From NCBI RefSeq assembly GCF_014203355.1, contig NZ_JACHIR010000003.1, positions 372,001 through 436,000 on the forward strand: a DNA stretch of 64,000 nt. Direction: 5' to 3'. The notes beneath the pieces were generated by a model that saw only the letters and a list, made by a program, of their open reading frames with translations, did not search any database and was not told where the DNA came from. The position numbers and the translations under genes were made by a program. The DNA comes from Kutzneria kofuensis (GTDB taxonomy: Bacteria > Actinomycetota > Actinomycetes > Mycobacteriales > Pseudonocardiaceae). Shown piece after piece: positions 40,266 through 48,311 of the stretch; positions within the stretch are counted from its first letter, which is position 1; each line of letters opens with the position of its first letter.

Positions 40266-41339
40266 TCAACAGATCCGTGGCAGGGGGTCGCCGACGAGCA
40301 TGTCCACGATCCGCGTCCCGCCGAAGGCGGTGTTGAGCAGCACCATCCCGGGCTGGTCGGCCTCGACCCGCCCGATCACGGCCGCCTGCGCGCCCAGCGG
40401 ATGCGCCCGCATCGCCGTCAGCGCCGCATCGGCGTGGTCAGCGGCGACCGCCGCGACCAACCGGCCCTCGCACGCCACGTACAGGGGGTCGATGCCCAGC
40501 AGCTCACTCGCGCCCCGGACTTCGGCCTTCACCGGGATCGCGTCCTCGTCGACGATCACCGACACCTGCGCGTCGGTGGCCATCTCGTTCAGGATCGTCG
40601 CGACCCCGCCACGAGTGGCGTCCCGCATCGCGTGCACGCCGCCGCACGCCGCCAGCAGCTCCGCGACCAGCCCGTTCAACGGGGCGGTGTCCGACGACAG
40701 GTCGGCCTCGATGTCCAGCTCGCCCCGCGCCAGCATGATCGTCACGCCGTGCTCGCCGATCGGCCCCGACACGATGACCACGTCGCCGGGTCGGACCGCC
40801 GCCATGCCCAACTCGCCGGAACCCTCGACCACGCCGACGCCAGCGGTGTTGACGTAGCAGCCGTCGGCCTTGCCACGCTGCACGACCTTGGTGTCCCCGG
40901 TGACGATCGCGACCCCCGCGCGGTCCGCCGCGGCCCGCATGGACGCCACGATCCGGGTCAGCTCCGCGATCGGGAAGCCCTCCTCCAGGATGAACCCGCA
41001 GGTCAGGTACAGCGGCGTCGCCCCGGACACGGCCAGGTCGTTCACGGTCCCGTTCACCGCGAGATCCCCGATGTTCCCGCCGGGGAAGAACAGCGGCGAC
41101 ACCACATAGGAATCGGTGGTCAGCGCCAGCCGCGCGTCCCCGACCCGCAGCCGGGCGGCGTCCTCCAGCGGCGCCAGCAGCGGATTGCCGAACGCGTCCA
41201 GGAACACCGCCTCGATCAGGGTGTGGGTGGCCTTGCCGCCGGAGCCGTGCGACAGCGTGACCCGCTCCTCCCGGACCTTCGCCGGCCGCCGCCGCTGCCG
41301 CTCGATCCGGTCCAGCACCTGCCGCTCACGATCGATCAT
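40266..41339 (-). CDS. hypE: Hydrogenase maturation protein HypE
   Basis: A 357-residue HypE. It starts with a short charged lead, then VTLSHGSGGKATHTLIEAVF, the ATP-binding DSYVVSPLFFPGGNIGDLAVNG, and ends in the conserved tail MLVGDPLPRIC with the C-terminal Cys that is turned into thiocyanate. HypE receives carbamoyl from HypF and dehydrates it to make CN. ATG 41339 overlaps the hypD stop by 4 bases. The C-terminus is intact, so the insertion of TnpB just after the stop did not harm it. Confidence 0.96.
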   Translation of the reverse strand: MIDRERQVLDRIERQRRRPAKVREERVTLSHGSGGKATHTLIEAVFLDAFGNPLLAPLEDAARLRVGDARLALTTDSYVVSPLFFPGGNIGDLAVNGTVNDLAVSGATPLYLTCGFILEEGFPIAELTRIVASMRAAADRAGVAIVTGDTKVVQRGKADGCYVNTAGVGVVEGSGELGMAAVRPGDVVIVSGPIGEHGVTIMLARGELDIEADLSSDTAPLNGLVAELLAACGGVHAMRDATRGGVATILNEMATDAQVSVIVDEDAIPVKAEVRGASELLGIDPLYVACEGRLVAAVAADHADAALTAMRAHPLGAQAAVIGRVEADQPGMVLLNTAFGGTRIVDMLVGDPLPRIC

Positions 41340-42463
41340 CCGATCGACACCTCCTGCACCCGCTTGCGGCTGAACCGGCCGAAGTTGTAGTACGCGGCGC
41401 AGGCGCCCTCCGGGGAGACCATGCACGTGCCGATCGGGGTCTCCGGCGTGCAGGCGGTGCCGAACACCTTGCACTCCCACGGCTTCAACACGCCCTTGAG
41501 CACCTCGCCGCACTGGCACGCCTTCGGATCGGCCACCCGCAGCCCCGGCACCTCGAACCGCGCCTCGGCGTCGAACGCCGCGTACTCGTCGCGGATGCGC
41601 AGCGCCGAGTGCGAGATGAACCCCAGGCCCCGCCACTCGAAGTACGGCCGCAGCCGCATCGTCTGGTTGATCACCCGCAGCGCCACCGGGTTGCCCGGCC
41701 ACGGCACCACCCGCGAGTACTGGTTCTCCACCACCGACCGGCCCTCACGCAGCTGCAGCATGAGCAGGTAGACCGACTGCAGGATGTCCAGCGGCTCGAA
41801 CCCGGACACCACCACCGGCTTGCCGTACTCGGCGGCGATGAACTCGTACGGCCGGCAGCCGATCACCGTCGACACGTGCCCGGGGCCGATGAAGCCGTCC
41901 AGGCGCAGGTCGGGGGAGTCCAGGATGGCCTTGATCGCCGGGATGATCGTGACGTGGTTGCAGAACACCGAGAAGTTGTCCAACCCCTCGGCGGCCGCCC
42001 GCAACAGCGTCATCGCCGTGGACGGCGCGGTGGTCTCGAACCCGATCGCCATGAACACGACCTGCCGGTCCGGGTGCTGCCGGGCCAGCTTCAGCGAGTC
42101 CAGCGGCGAGTACACCATCCGGATGTTCGTGCCCTCGGCGTTGGAGTCGAAGAAGTTCCCGCCGCTGCCGGGCACCCGCATCATGTCCCCGAAGGACGTC
42201 ATCAGCACGTCGGGCCGGCGGGCGATGTGGATGGCGTCGTCGACCCGGCCCATCGGGATCACGCACACCGGGCAGCCCGGTCCGTGCACGAGCTGCACCT
42301 GCTCGGGCAGGTAGTCCTCCAGGCCGTGCTTGTAGATGGTGTGGGTGTGCCCGCCGCAGACCTCCATGAACTTGTAGCGGCGGCCCGGCTGGCACAGCCC
42401 GGCGATCTTCGACGCCAGCGCCCGGGCCTTGTCGGCGTCGCGGAACTCGTCGACGAAACGCAT
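41336..42463 (-). CDS. hypD: Hydrogenase maturation protein HypD
   Basis: A 375-residue HypD that assembles the Fe(CN)2CO unit with HypC and HypE. Conserved parts: KFMEVCGGHTHTIYKHGLED, LVHGPGCPVCVIPMGRVDD, the redox Cys in those motifs, IGFETTAPSTA and the C-terminal 4Fe-4S site with CQCGEVLKGVLKPWECKVFG-TAC and GACAAYYNFGR. ATG 42463 begins the family-typical MRFVDEFRD. Spacing to hypC is 11 bases. Confidence 0.96.
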   Translation of the reverse strand: MRFVDEFRDADKARALASKIAGLCQPGRRYKFMEVCGGHTHTIYKHGLEDYLPEQVQLVHGPGCPVCVIPMGRVDDAIHIARRPDVLMTSFGDMMRVPGSGGNFFDSNAEGTNIRMVYSPLDSLKLARQHPDRQVVFMAIGFETTAPSTAMTLLRAAAEGLDNFSVFCNHVTIIPAIKAILDSPDLRLDGFIGPGHVSTVIGCRPYEFIAAEYGKPVVVSGFEPLDILQSVYLLMLQLREGRSVVENQYSRVVPWPGNPVALRVINQTMRLRPYFEWRGLGFISHSALRIRDEYAAFDAEARFEVPGLRVADPKACQCGEVLKGVLKPWECKVFGTACTPETPIGTCMVSPEGACAAYYNFGRFSRKRVQEVSIG

Positions 42464-42474
42464 CGCGACCCCTC

Positions 42475-42747
42475 CTATTCGATCCGGGAGGCGGCCAGCG
42501 CGGCCATCTCGTCCTCGTAGGCCTTGCCGATGGACTCCAGGAATTCCATCGCCGCCCGCGCCTCCGCCTCGTCGATCTTGGACAGCGCGAAGCCGACGTG
42601 GATGAGCACCCAGTCGCCCGGCGCCACCTCCTCGCCCTCCAGCAGCCCGATGTTGATGGCCCGCTTCACGCCGGAGACGTCGACCTTGGCCAGGTCGGGC
42701 CGGTCGGCCATGATCTCGATGACCTCACCGGGAATCCCCAGGCACAT
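42475..42747 (-). CDS. hypC: Hydrogenase maturation chaperone HypC
   Basis: A 90-residue HypC with the essential N-terminus MCLGIPG (Cys2 after Met removal), VDVSGVKRAINIGLLEG and GDWVLIHVGFALSKIDEAEA, all canonical. ATG 42747 is chosen although a GTG precedes it, because Cys must be residue 2. It carries Fe(CN)2CO from HypD to the large subunit. Its start overlaps the 3' end of the protease gene by 23 bases. Confidence 0.95.
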   Translation of the reverse strand: MCLGIPGEVIEIMADRPDLAKVDVSGVKRAINIGLLEGEEVAPGDWVLIHVGFALSKIDEAEARAAMEFLESIGKAYEDEMAALAASRIE

Positions 42748-43198
42748 CACACACCTCCACGAGTTCGAGCACCGTCCTGACGGCCGCGTCCACCGCCCCC
42801 GCCACCGCCGGGGACAGTCCGATGTGGCCGGTCACGCTCGCCGGCTCGCACCCCACCAGCAGCACCCGGCCGCTCGAGCCGCCCAGCATCGCCAGCAGCT
42901 GCATCACCACGTCCGGCTGCATGCCGTGCGCGTCGATGAAGCCGGTCGGCTCGTCGACGGGGTCCAGCTCGACGACGTAGACCGTGCCGGGGGCGTCGCC
43001 GCGGCAGGTGGCGTCGACGAGGATGGTGGTGTCGTAGCTGTCGAGCAGGTCGAACGCCAGGTGCATGCCGGACACGCCGTAGTCGCGGACCTGCACCCCG
43101 TCCGGCAGGTCCAGAGTGGACAGTCGCCGCGCCACCTCGACGCCGAAACCGTCGTCGCCGAGGAAGATGTTGCCGACGCCCGCGATCAGCACATTCAC
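42725..43198 (-). CDS. Hydrogenase maturation protease (HyaD/HycI family)
   Basis: A 157-residue endopeptidase of the M52 family. VLIAGVGNIFLGDDGFGVEVARRL contains the Glu/Asp ligands typical of HycI/HybD (GxGNxxxxDDGxG), VDATCRGD supplies the second Asp site, and VGCEPASVTGHIGLSP the third with the His. It removes the C-terminal tail of the large subunit (24 residues after the DPCLPCGVH motif). GTG/ATG 43198; overlaps its neighbours on both sides. Confidence 0.92.
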   Translation of the reverse strand: MNVLIAGVGNIFLGDDGFGVEVARRLSTLDLPDGVQVRDYGVSGMHLAFDLLDSYDTTILVDATCRGDAPGTVYVVELDPVDEPTGFIDAHGMQPDVVMQLLAMLGGSSGRVLLVGCEPASVTGHIGLSPAVAGAVDAAVRTVLELVEVCDVPGDSR

Positions 43199-44448
43199 AG
43201 CGGCTCCACCTCCTCGGTGGAGAAGTAGCGGAACCGGCCGTAGGCGGGGTCCAGGTCGCCGTCCACGGTCACCGCCACGTGCAGCTCGCCGTCCACGTCG
43301 TGCAGCACGGCCTGCACGGTCGCCTCCCGCCCGGTCAGGAACATGTCCTGAGCGTCGGCGCGCCGCATCCCCGGCCGCAGTCGCACCCGCGAACCCCGCG
43401 CGACCCGGACGCCGCCGACGGTCACGCTGTCAGTGTCGGGATCCACGGTCGTGTCCGCGCCAGGATCCCACCACGGCTGGTCGCCCGAGACGGAGCGCAG
43501 GTAGCGGACGGCGCCGTGCAGGCGGTCCAGCAGCTCCGGCGGCATGGTGTCGACCCGGTCCACCAGCCGCGCCGCCCGCGGATCGGTGGCGCGGGCCTCC
43601 CGCTTCTCCTCGTCGGTCAGCGCCATCGTGCGCAGGGTGAGGATCTCGTCGATCTCGGTGCCGTCGAACAGCTCGCCGGCGCTCTCCGCGGCGATCGCCG
43701 GGTGGTCGTAGAGGATGATCGGCGAGGACAGCACCGTGTCGTCGTCGCCGACCAGCACCGGCCACGTCCGCTCGCACCGGCACTCCGCGACCGCCGGCTT
43801 CGCCCACTCCGGCGGGTCCAGCATCGACACGAACCGGCCAGGGGACACCGACATCACCGTGTGCGCGGCGATCAACGCGTGCCGGAGCGCTTCGTCACGA
43901 CTGGAGCCCGCCCACCCGGACATATTGGTCACGGTGACGGTAAGCCGGGAGGCCCCGTACGGACCGGGCAGGGCGTCGGCGCGCACCCGCAGCTCACCGG
44001 CCAACGGGCACCGCCGCCGCACCAAAGACACCGTGTCGGACAGCGCCGTGGTCTCCACGCCGCCGTCGATCGAGAACGGCACGGTGTTGTCGCCGGCCAG
44101 CAGGTCGGCGAACCGCAGCACGGCGTCGACCTCCCGCTCCACCGCCTCGTCCCAACTGGTCCACTCCGTGTCGCCGACCACCGTCGACGGCACCGCGGTG
44201 CCGTCGACCTCGACGGTGCGGGCCTGCACCTGCAGGAACCGGACCCGCAGGTGCACCGTGCTGTGCAGCGCCGGCTCCACCAGCAGCTGCGTCACACAGC
44301 TCGACGGCTCCTCCGCATAGGAAGGCGGCATCAGCACGCCGAACTGCCAGCGCAGCTGGTTCTTGGTCGCCGAGGCCCGGTACGGGTAGAGCAGGTAGCC
44401 CTCGTACAACACGGCGTCCGCGACCGCCCGCGCCTGCTCAAGGCTCAT
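43195..44448 (-). CDS. Hydrogenase-cluster protein of unknown function
   Basis: A 417-residue protein with no catalytic motif that I recognise. The start SLEQARAVADAVLYEGYLLY is followed by a soluble alpha/beta chain and a C-terminal part with ADAQDMFLTGREATVQAVLHD and GRFRYFSTEEVEP that looks like a small beta-rich domain. Its place between DUF6084 and the maturation protease with 4-base overlaps shows that it is made with the hydrogenase. Homologues are seen next to group 1h hydrogenases (from memory), so a maturation or electron-transfer role is likely. Confidence 0.72.
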   Translation of the reverse strand: MSLEQARAVADAVLYEGYLLYPYRASATKNQLRWQFGVLMPPSYAEEPSSCVTQLLVEPALHSTVHLRVRFLQVQARTVEVDGTAVPSTVVGDTEWTSWDEAVEREVDAVLRFADLLAGDNTVPFSIDGGVETTALSDTVSLVRRRCPLAGELRVRADALPGPYGASRLTVTVTNMSGWAGSSRDEALRHALIAAHTVMSVSPGRFVSMLDPPEWAKPAVAECRCERTWPVLVGDDDTVLSSPIILYDHPAIAAESAGELFDGTEIDEILTLRTMALTDEEKREARATDPRAARLVDRVDTMPPELLDRLHGAVRYLRSVSGDQPWWDPGADTTVDPDTDSVTVGGVRVARGSRVRLRPGMRRADAQDMFLTGREATVQAVLHDVDGELHVAVTVDGDLDPAYGRFRYFSTEEVEPL

Positions 44449-45077
44449 GGCGCCGTCTCCTTCAGCAGCGCCCGGATCGCCTCGTCCCAGGTGGGGATCG
44501 CGTGCGTGGACTTGTAGCGCAGCATCGCGTCCACGGTGTCGCGGTCCAGCCGGATCCACGCCTCGTGCGGGAAGTAGGCGTCCATCAGCTCCCGCCACAC
44601 CGACACCGGCATCCGGTACGACGCCTGCTGGTGCCAGGGGATCGGATGCACCCAGAACCCCTTCTCGCCCTTGGCGAACACCGTCCCGGAGAACAGCAGC
44701 ACCATCGGCACCGCGCCGTCGTCAAGGGCGTGGAAGTACTTGCCGGCCGCCACCTCCAGGTCGTAGGTGCACGGCACCTCCAGCTCCACCTCCGTGGCGC
44801 CGGTGAAGCTGGGGACCATCACCGACGCGGCGGTGAACTGCATCGGCTTGAGCGTCTCGCCCCACCGCGACCGGTCCCCGAACAGGTACGTCAGCAGCTC
44901 CGCCTCACGCTCGGCGTAGTGGCGCAGCTGCGGCTCGATGCGGATCTGCACCCGCAACGCGATCGCGTGCACGGCGGCCGCGTTGACCTCGGCGATGTGC
45001 AGCCGGAACACCAGCGCCGGCCCCACCCCGTAGCGCAGGGGGTGCACGTCCAGGCACTCGAAGGCCAGCTCAGCCAT
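44445..45077 (-). CDS. DUF6084 family protein, hydrogenase operon
   Basis: A 210-residue soluble protein: AELAFECLDVHPLRYGVGPA, YAEREAELLTYLFGDRSRWG, VPCTYDLEVAAGKYFHALDD and VPMVLLFSGTVFAKGEKGFW are the recognisable blocks of DUF6084 (from memory). No cofactor motif. Placed between DUF5947 and the unknown 43195-44448 gene, with overlaps at both ends (ATGA at 44445-44448; 8 bases at 45070-45077). Role unknown, but conserved next to group 1h hydrogenases. Confidence 0.75.
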   Translation of the reverse strand: MAELAFECLDVHPLRYGVGPALVFRLHIAEVNAAAVHAIALRVQIRIEPQLRHYAEREAELLTYLFGDRSRWGETLKPMQFTAASVMVPSFTGATEVELEVPCTYDLEVAAGKYFHALDDGAVPMVLLFSGTVFAKGEKGFWVHPIPWHQQASYRMPVSVWRELMDAYFPHEAWIRLDRDTVDAMLRYKSTHAIPTWDEAIRALLKETAP

Positions 45078-45657
45078 GATCGCGCAGATCCTCGAAGAAG
45101 GCGTCGATCTCCCGCCACGCATCGGCGCCGCCGTCGAAGCCCTTCCAGTTCAGCCGCACGATGCCCACCAGCCGGTAGCAGGCGTCGATCGGCACCACGA
45201 ACGCCTCGAACCGGTCACCGTCGACGTTGACCAGCAGCGCCTCCACGTCCGGCGCCAGATCCAGCACCGGGTTGTCCTCGACCAGCCGGGTCCACGACTC
45301 CAGGGCCAGCAGGCACTCGGTCGCGCCGGCGGGGCTGGGGTAGAACGCCACCGGCGTGCCCAGTTCGGAGTTGGTGAACACGAACGCGATCCGCACCGGA
45401 ATGCCCGCCGACTCCCACCACGCCCGGCCGCCCACCAGGTCCGGCACGTGCACGTACCGCTCGGGGACGGCGCGGTGCTTGCCGGCGCCGGAGTGCGTGA
45501 ACAGCAGGTAGCAGGGCCGGCACGCGCACAGGATCGCCCGCGACGCCACGTTGACCACGTGCGAGTGCTCGTGCTCGATGGGCCGGGAGCACAGCTCGCA
45601 CCGCTCCTGCGGATCCGCCGGAGGCCGCTGCGCGAAACGCCTGAGACCCGAGTTCAT
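45070..45657 (-). CDS. DUF5947 family protein, hydrogenase operon
   Basis: A 195-residue protein with an N-terminal Cys pair region: CELCSRPIEHEHSHVV and ILCACRPCYLLF, that is two C-x2-C motifs plus several His, likely a zinc ribbon or an Fe-S site. The rest (ERYVHVPDLVGGRAWWESAG, FYPSPAGATECLLALESW, VDGDRFEAFVVPIDACYRLV) is the DUF5947 core. It overlaps DUF6084 and the NifU/Rieske-like gene. Role unknown; could bind metal or contribute to electron transfer. Confidence 0.78.
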   Translation of the reverse strand: MNSGLRRFAQRPPADPQERCELCSRPIEHEHSHVVNVASRAILCACRPCYLLFTHSGAGKHRAVPERYVHVPDLVGGRAWWESAGIPVRIAFVFTNSELGTPVAFYPSPAGATECLLALESWTRLVEDNPVLDLAPDVEALLVNVDGDRFEAFVVPIDACYRLVGIVRLNWKGFDGGADAWREIDAFFEDLRDHG

Positions 45658-46514
45658 GCCGGCACCGCGACCCGGATCGTGCCATCGGATGTCAGCAGCG
45701 GCAACGGATCCAGGTGACCGTCGCCGCTGACCGCCCGCCCCGCCAGCACCACGTCGTAGCTCACTGCGCATGACGGACACGACAACACTCGCCCGTCGAA
45801 GTGCCCACCGGACAACGCCTCTTGACAAGCCGAGCATTGGTCGCGATAGGCGTAGAGCGTGCCGTCGGCGTTGCACACCACCGTCGCCGTGCCCCGCGCC
45901 CGCACCGACGAGACGGCGCCCGGCGCGACCATGTCGACGTCGCCCAGTTCCACCCACGACGCCTTCTCCGCCGGCACGACCGGCAGCAGCGGTCGACCGC
46001 CCGGCCCGGTCTGCGCCGGACCAGGTTGCGTCGGCCCAGGTTGCTCCAGCACAGCACCCTCGACCTCGATGCGCGTGATCTCCGGCGCCGCGTGCGCGAT
46101 GGCCTGCTCGATCGCCAGCTTCACGGTGACCATGGAGGAGGGGCAGCCGTCGCAGCTGCCCCCGAGCGCCAACCGCAGCACACCCTCGTCGGTGATCTCC
46201 ACGAAACTCACGTCACCCGAGTGCGACCCCAGATAGGGCCGTACGGCGTCGAGGGCGTGCTGGACCCGCTGATGGAGGCTGTGCGGGTGCAGGTCGTGCA
46301 CCACCAGCACGCCGGAGACGAGCTGGTCGGCGGCCAGCCGCTCCAGCACCGCCTCCGGCAGCAGCTCCACGACCCGTTCCAGCGCGGCCCCGTAGAACTC
46401 CACGACCGTGCGGACCAGTTCCTCCGCGCGGGAGGCCAGCGCCGGGTCGGCGAGCGCCTCGAACTCGGCCAGCAGCCGCTCGACGCGATCGCCCACCTCA
46501 CCCGCGGACGCCAC
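45654..46514 (-). CDS. NifU-like and Rieske-fold fusion with four-Cys motif
   Basis: A 286-residue protein. Residues about 65-160 form a NifU C-terminal-like domain with the redox pair CDGCPSS (in ALGGSCDGCPSSMVTVKLAI). Residues about 185-286 look like a Rieske ferredoxin fold but read C-S-A-C, 15 residues, then C-P-S-C (QCSACQEALSGG and LSCPSCAVSYDV), so both Rieske His are replaced. Probably it delivers or carries an Fe-S cluster for the hydrogenase. GTG 46514 starts one base after the large-subunit stop region. Pairs with the nearby small subunit, whose clusters it may help to build or connect (inference). Confidence 0.82.
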   Translation of the reverse strand: MASAGEVGDRVERLLAEFEALADPALASRAEELVRTVVEFYGAALERVVELLPEAVLERLAADQLVSGVLVVHDLHPHSLHQRVQHALDAVRPYLGSHSGDVSFVEITDEGVLRLALGGSCDGCPSSMVTVKLAIEQAIAHAAPEITRIEVEGAVLEQPGPTQPGPAQTGPGGRPLLPVVPAEKASWVELGDVDMVAPGAVSSVRARGTATVVCNADGTLYAYRDQCSACQEALSGGHFDGRVLSCPSCAVSYDVVLAGRAVSGDGHLDPLPLLTSDGTIRVAVPA

Positions 46515-46517
46515 CCG

Positions 46518-48299
46518 TCACTCCCCGAGCGCGGAGCCGAAGGCGTGCGGGGTGTGCACCTTGTCGATCACCTTGCCGGTGGACAGGTTCATGTGGACCC
46601 CGCACGGCAGGCACGGGTCGAAGCTGCGCACCGTGCGCATGATGTCGATGCCCTTGAAGTTCTCCTGGGTGTTCTCCTCGAAGATCGGCGTGTTCTGCAC
46701 GGCGTCCTCGTACGGGCCGGGCGTGCCGAACGAGTCGCGGACGCTGCCGTTCCACGGCGTCGGCGGGTACGGGTGGTAGTTGGCGATCTTCCCGCCGCGG
46801 ATGACCATGTGGTGGGACAGCCCGCCCCGCACCGCCTCGGTGAACCCGCAGCTCACGGCCTCGTCGGGGACGGTGAACTTCTCCCACGTCTTGGTGTGGC
46901 CGCCGCGGATCTCGCCCAGCGCCTGCTCCACGAAGTACAGCGCCATGGCGGCGGCGTAGGCCTGGAAGTAGGTGCGGGCCCGGTTGCGCTCCAGCGCGTT
47001 GCTCCACTGTGGAATCTTCCACTCGAAGCCGGCCGCCGGCCTGGTCGCGGTCCGCGGCAGGTCGATGCGCACGGAATGCCCGGTGGAGTTGACGTACGGC
47101 GTGTGCACCAGATCCGCCAGCGCCGTGGTCCACAGCCGGGCGAGCGGTCCGCCGCCGGTGTCCAGCGCCAGGTGGTCCGTGCCGTCGAACCAGCGCGGCG
47201 ACATCGTCCACGAGTACTTGTCGTCGAAGTCCCGCTTGGCCGGCCGTGGGATGGTGTGCTGGTTCCAGGGGTGGCGGCGGTCCACCGGGTTGCCCAGCGG
47301 GTCGGCGGCCACGAACATCTCCTGGTCCTCCCAGTCCTCGTAGAACGAGGAGCCGAGCAGGATCCGGATGCCCAGGTTGATGTCGACCAGGCTGGTGGTG
47401 ACCAGCTCGCCGTCGATCACGACACCCGGCGTGACGAACATCTTGCGGCCCCAGTCGGCCATGTTGCGGTAGGTGAAGTCGCAGAACCTCGGGTCGTTGA
47501 GCGAGCCCCAGCAGCCCAGCAGCATCCGGCGGCGGCCGACCTCCTCGTAGCCGGGTATCGCCTCGTAGAAGAAGTCGAACAGGTCGTCGTGCATCGGCAC
47601 GACCCGCTTCATGAACTCCACGTACCGCATCAGCCGGGTCAGGTAGTCGGTGAACAGCTGCACCGTCGCGACCGTGCCGACCCCGCCCGGGTACAGCGTG
47701 GACGGGTGCACGTGGCGGCCCTCCATCAGGCAGAACATCTCCCGGGTGGTCCGCGACACCTGCAGCGCCTCGCGGTAGAACTCGCCCTCCAGCGGGTTCA
47801 GCGACCGCATGATGTCGCCGATGGTGCGGTAGCCGTGCTCGCCGGCGTGCGGCGCCTCGGCCCGGTTGGCCTGCTCCAGCACGCCGGGGTTGGTCTCGCG
47901 GACCATGCGCTCGCAGTAGTCCACGCCGACCAGGTTCTCCTGGAAGATGTTGTGGTCGAACATGTACTCGGCCGACTCGCCGAGGTTGATGATCCACTCG
48001 CCCAGGTGCGGCGGGCGGACGCCGTAGGCCATGTTCTGGGTGTAGACCGAGCAGGTGGCGTGGTTGTCGCCGCAGATCCCGCAGATCCGGCTGGTGATGA
48101 AGTGCGCGTCGCGGGGGTCCTTGCCCTTCATGAAGATGCTGTAGCCGCGGAACACCGACGAGGTGGAGTGGCACTCCACGACGCGCTTGGCCGCCCAGTC
48201 GATCTTGGTGTAGATGCCGAGGCTGCCCACGATCCGGGTGATCGGGTCCCACGACATCTCGACGAGGTTGTCGCCTGTCGCCGTTTTCGGGGTTGTCAT
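46518..48299 (-). CDS. hhyL: [NiFe]-hydrogenase large subunit, group 1h type
   Basis: A 593-residue catalytic subunit. The Ni-Fe ligands are in L1, RICGICGDNHATC (about residues 71-83), and L2, DPCLPCGVHM (561-570). The 24-residue tail after His569 is the part removed by the protease. Sequence features such as WDPITRIVGSLGIYTKIDW, VHPSTLYPGGVGT and NYHPYPPTPWNGSVRDSFG match the actinobacterial high-affinity (group 1h, formerly group 5) HhyL rather than the standard membrane-bound type. With HhyS it takes up H2 at trace levels. It follows hhyS by 12 bases. Confidence 0.95.
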   Translation of the reverse strand: MTTPKTATGDNLVEMSWDPITRIVGSLGIYTKIDWAAKRVVECHSTSSVFRGYSIFMKGKDPRDAHFITSRICGICGDNHATCSVYTQNMAYGVRPPHLGEWIINLGESAEYMFDHNIFQENLVGVDYCERMVRETNPGVLEQANRAEAPHAGEHGYRTIGDIMRSLNPLEGEFYREALQVSRTTREMFCLMEGRHVHPSTLYPGGVGTVATVQLFTDYLTRLMRYVEFMKRVVPMHDDLFDFFYEAIPGYEEVGRRRMLLGCWGSLNDPRFCDFTYRNMADWGRKMFVTPGVVIDGELVTTSLVDINLGIRILLGSSFYEDWEDQEMFVAADPLGNPVDRRHPWNQHTIPRPAKRDFDDKYSWTMSPRWFDGTDHLALDTGGGPLARLWTTALADLVHTPYVNSTGHSVRIDLPRTATRPAAGFEWKIPQWSNALERNRARTYFQAYAAAMALYFVEQALGEIRGGHTKTWEKFTVPDEAVSCGFTEAVRGGLSHHMVIRGGKIANYHPYPPTPWNGSVRDSFGTPGPYEDAVQNTPIFEENTQENFKGIDIMRTVRSFDPCLPCGVHMNLSTGKVIDKVHTPHAFGSALGE

Positions 48300-48311
48300 C
48301 GCGGGCGCTCC

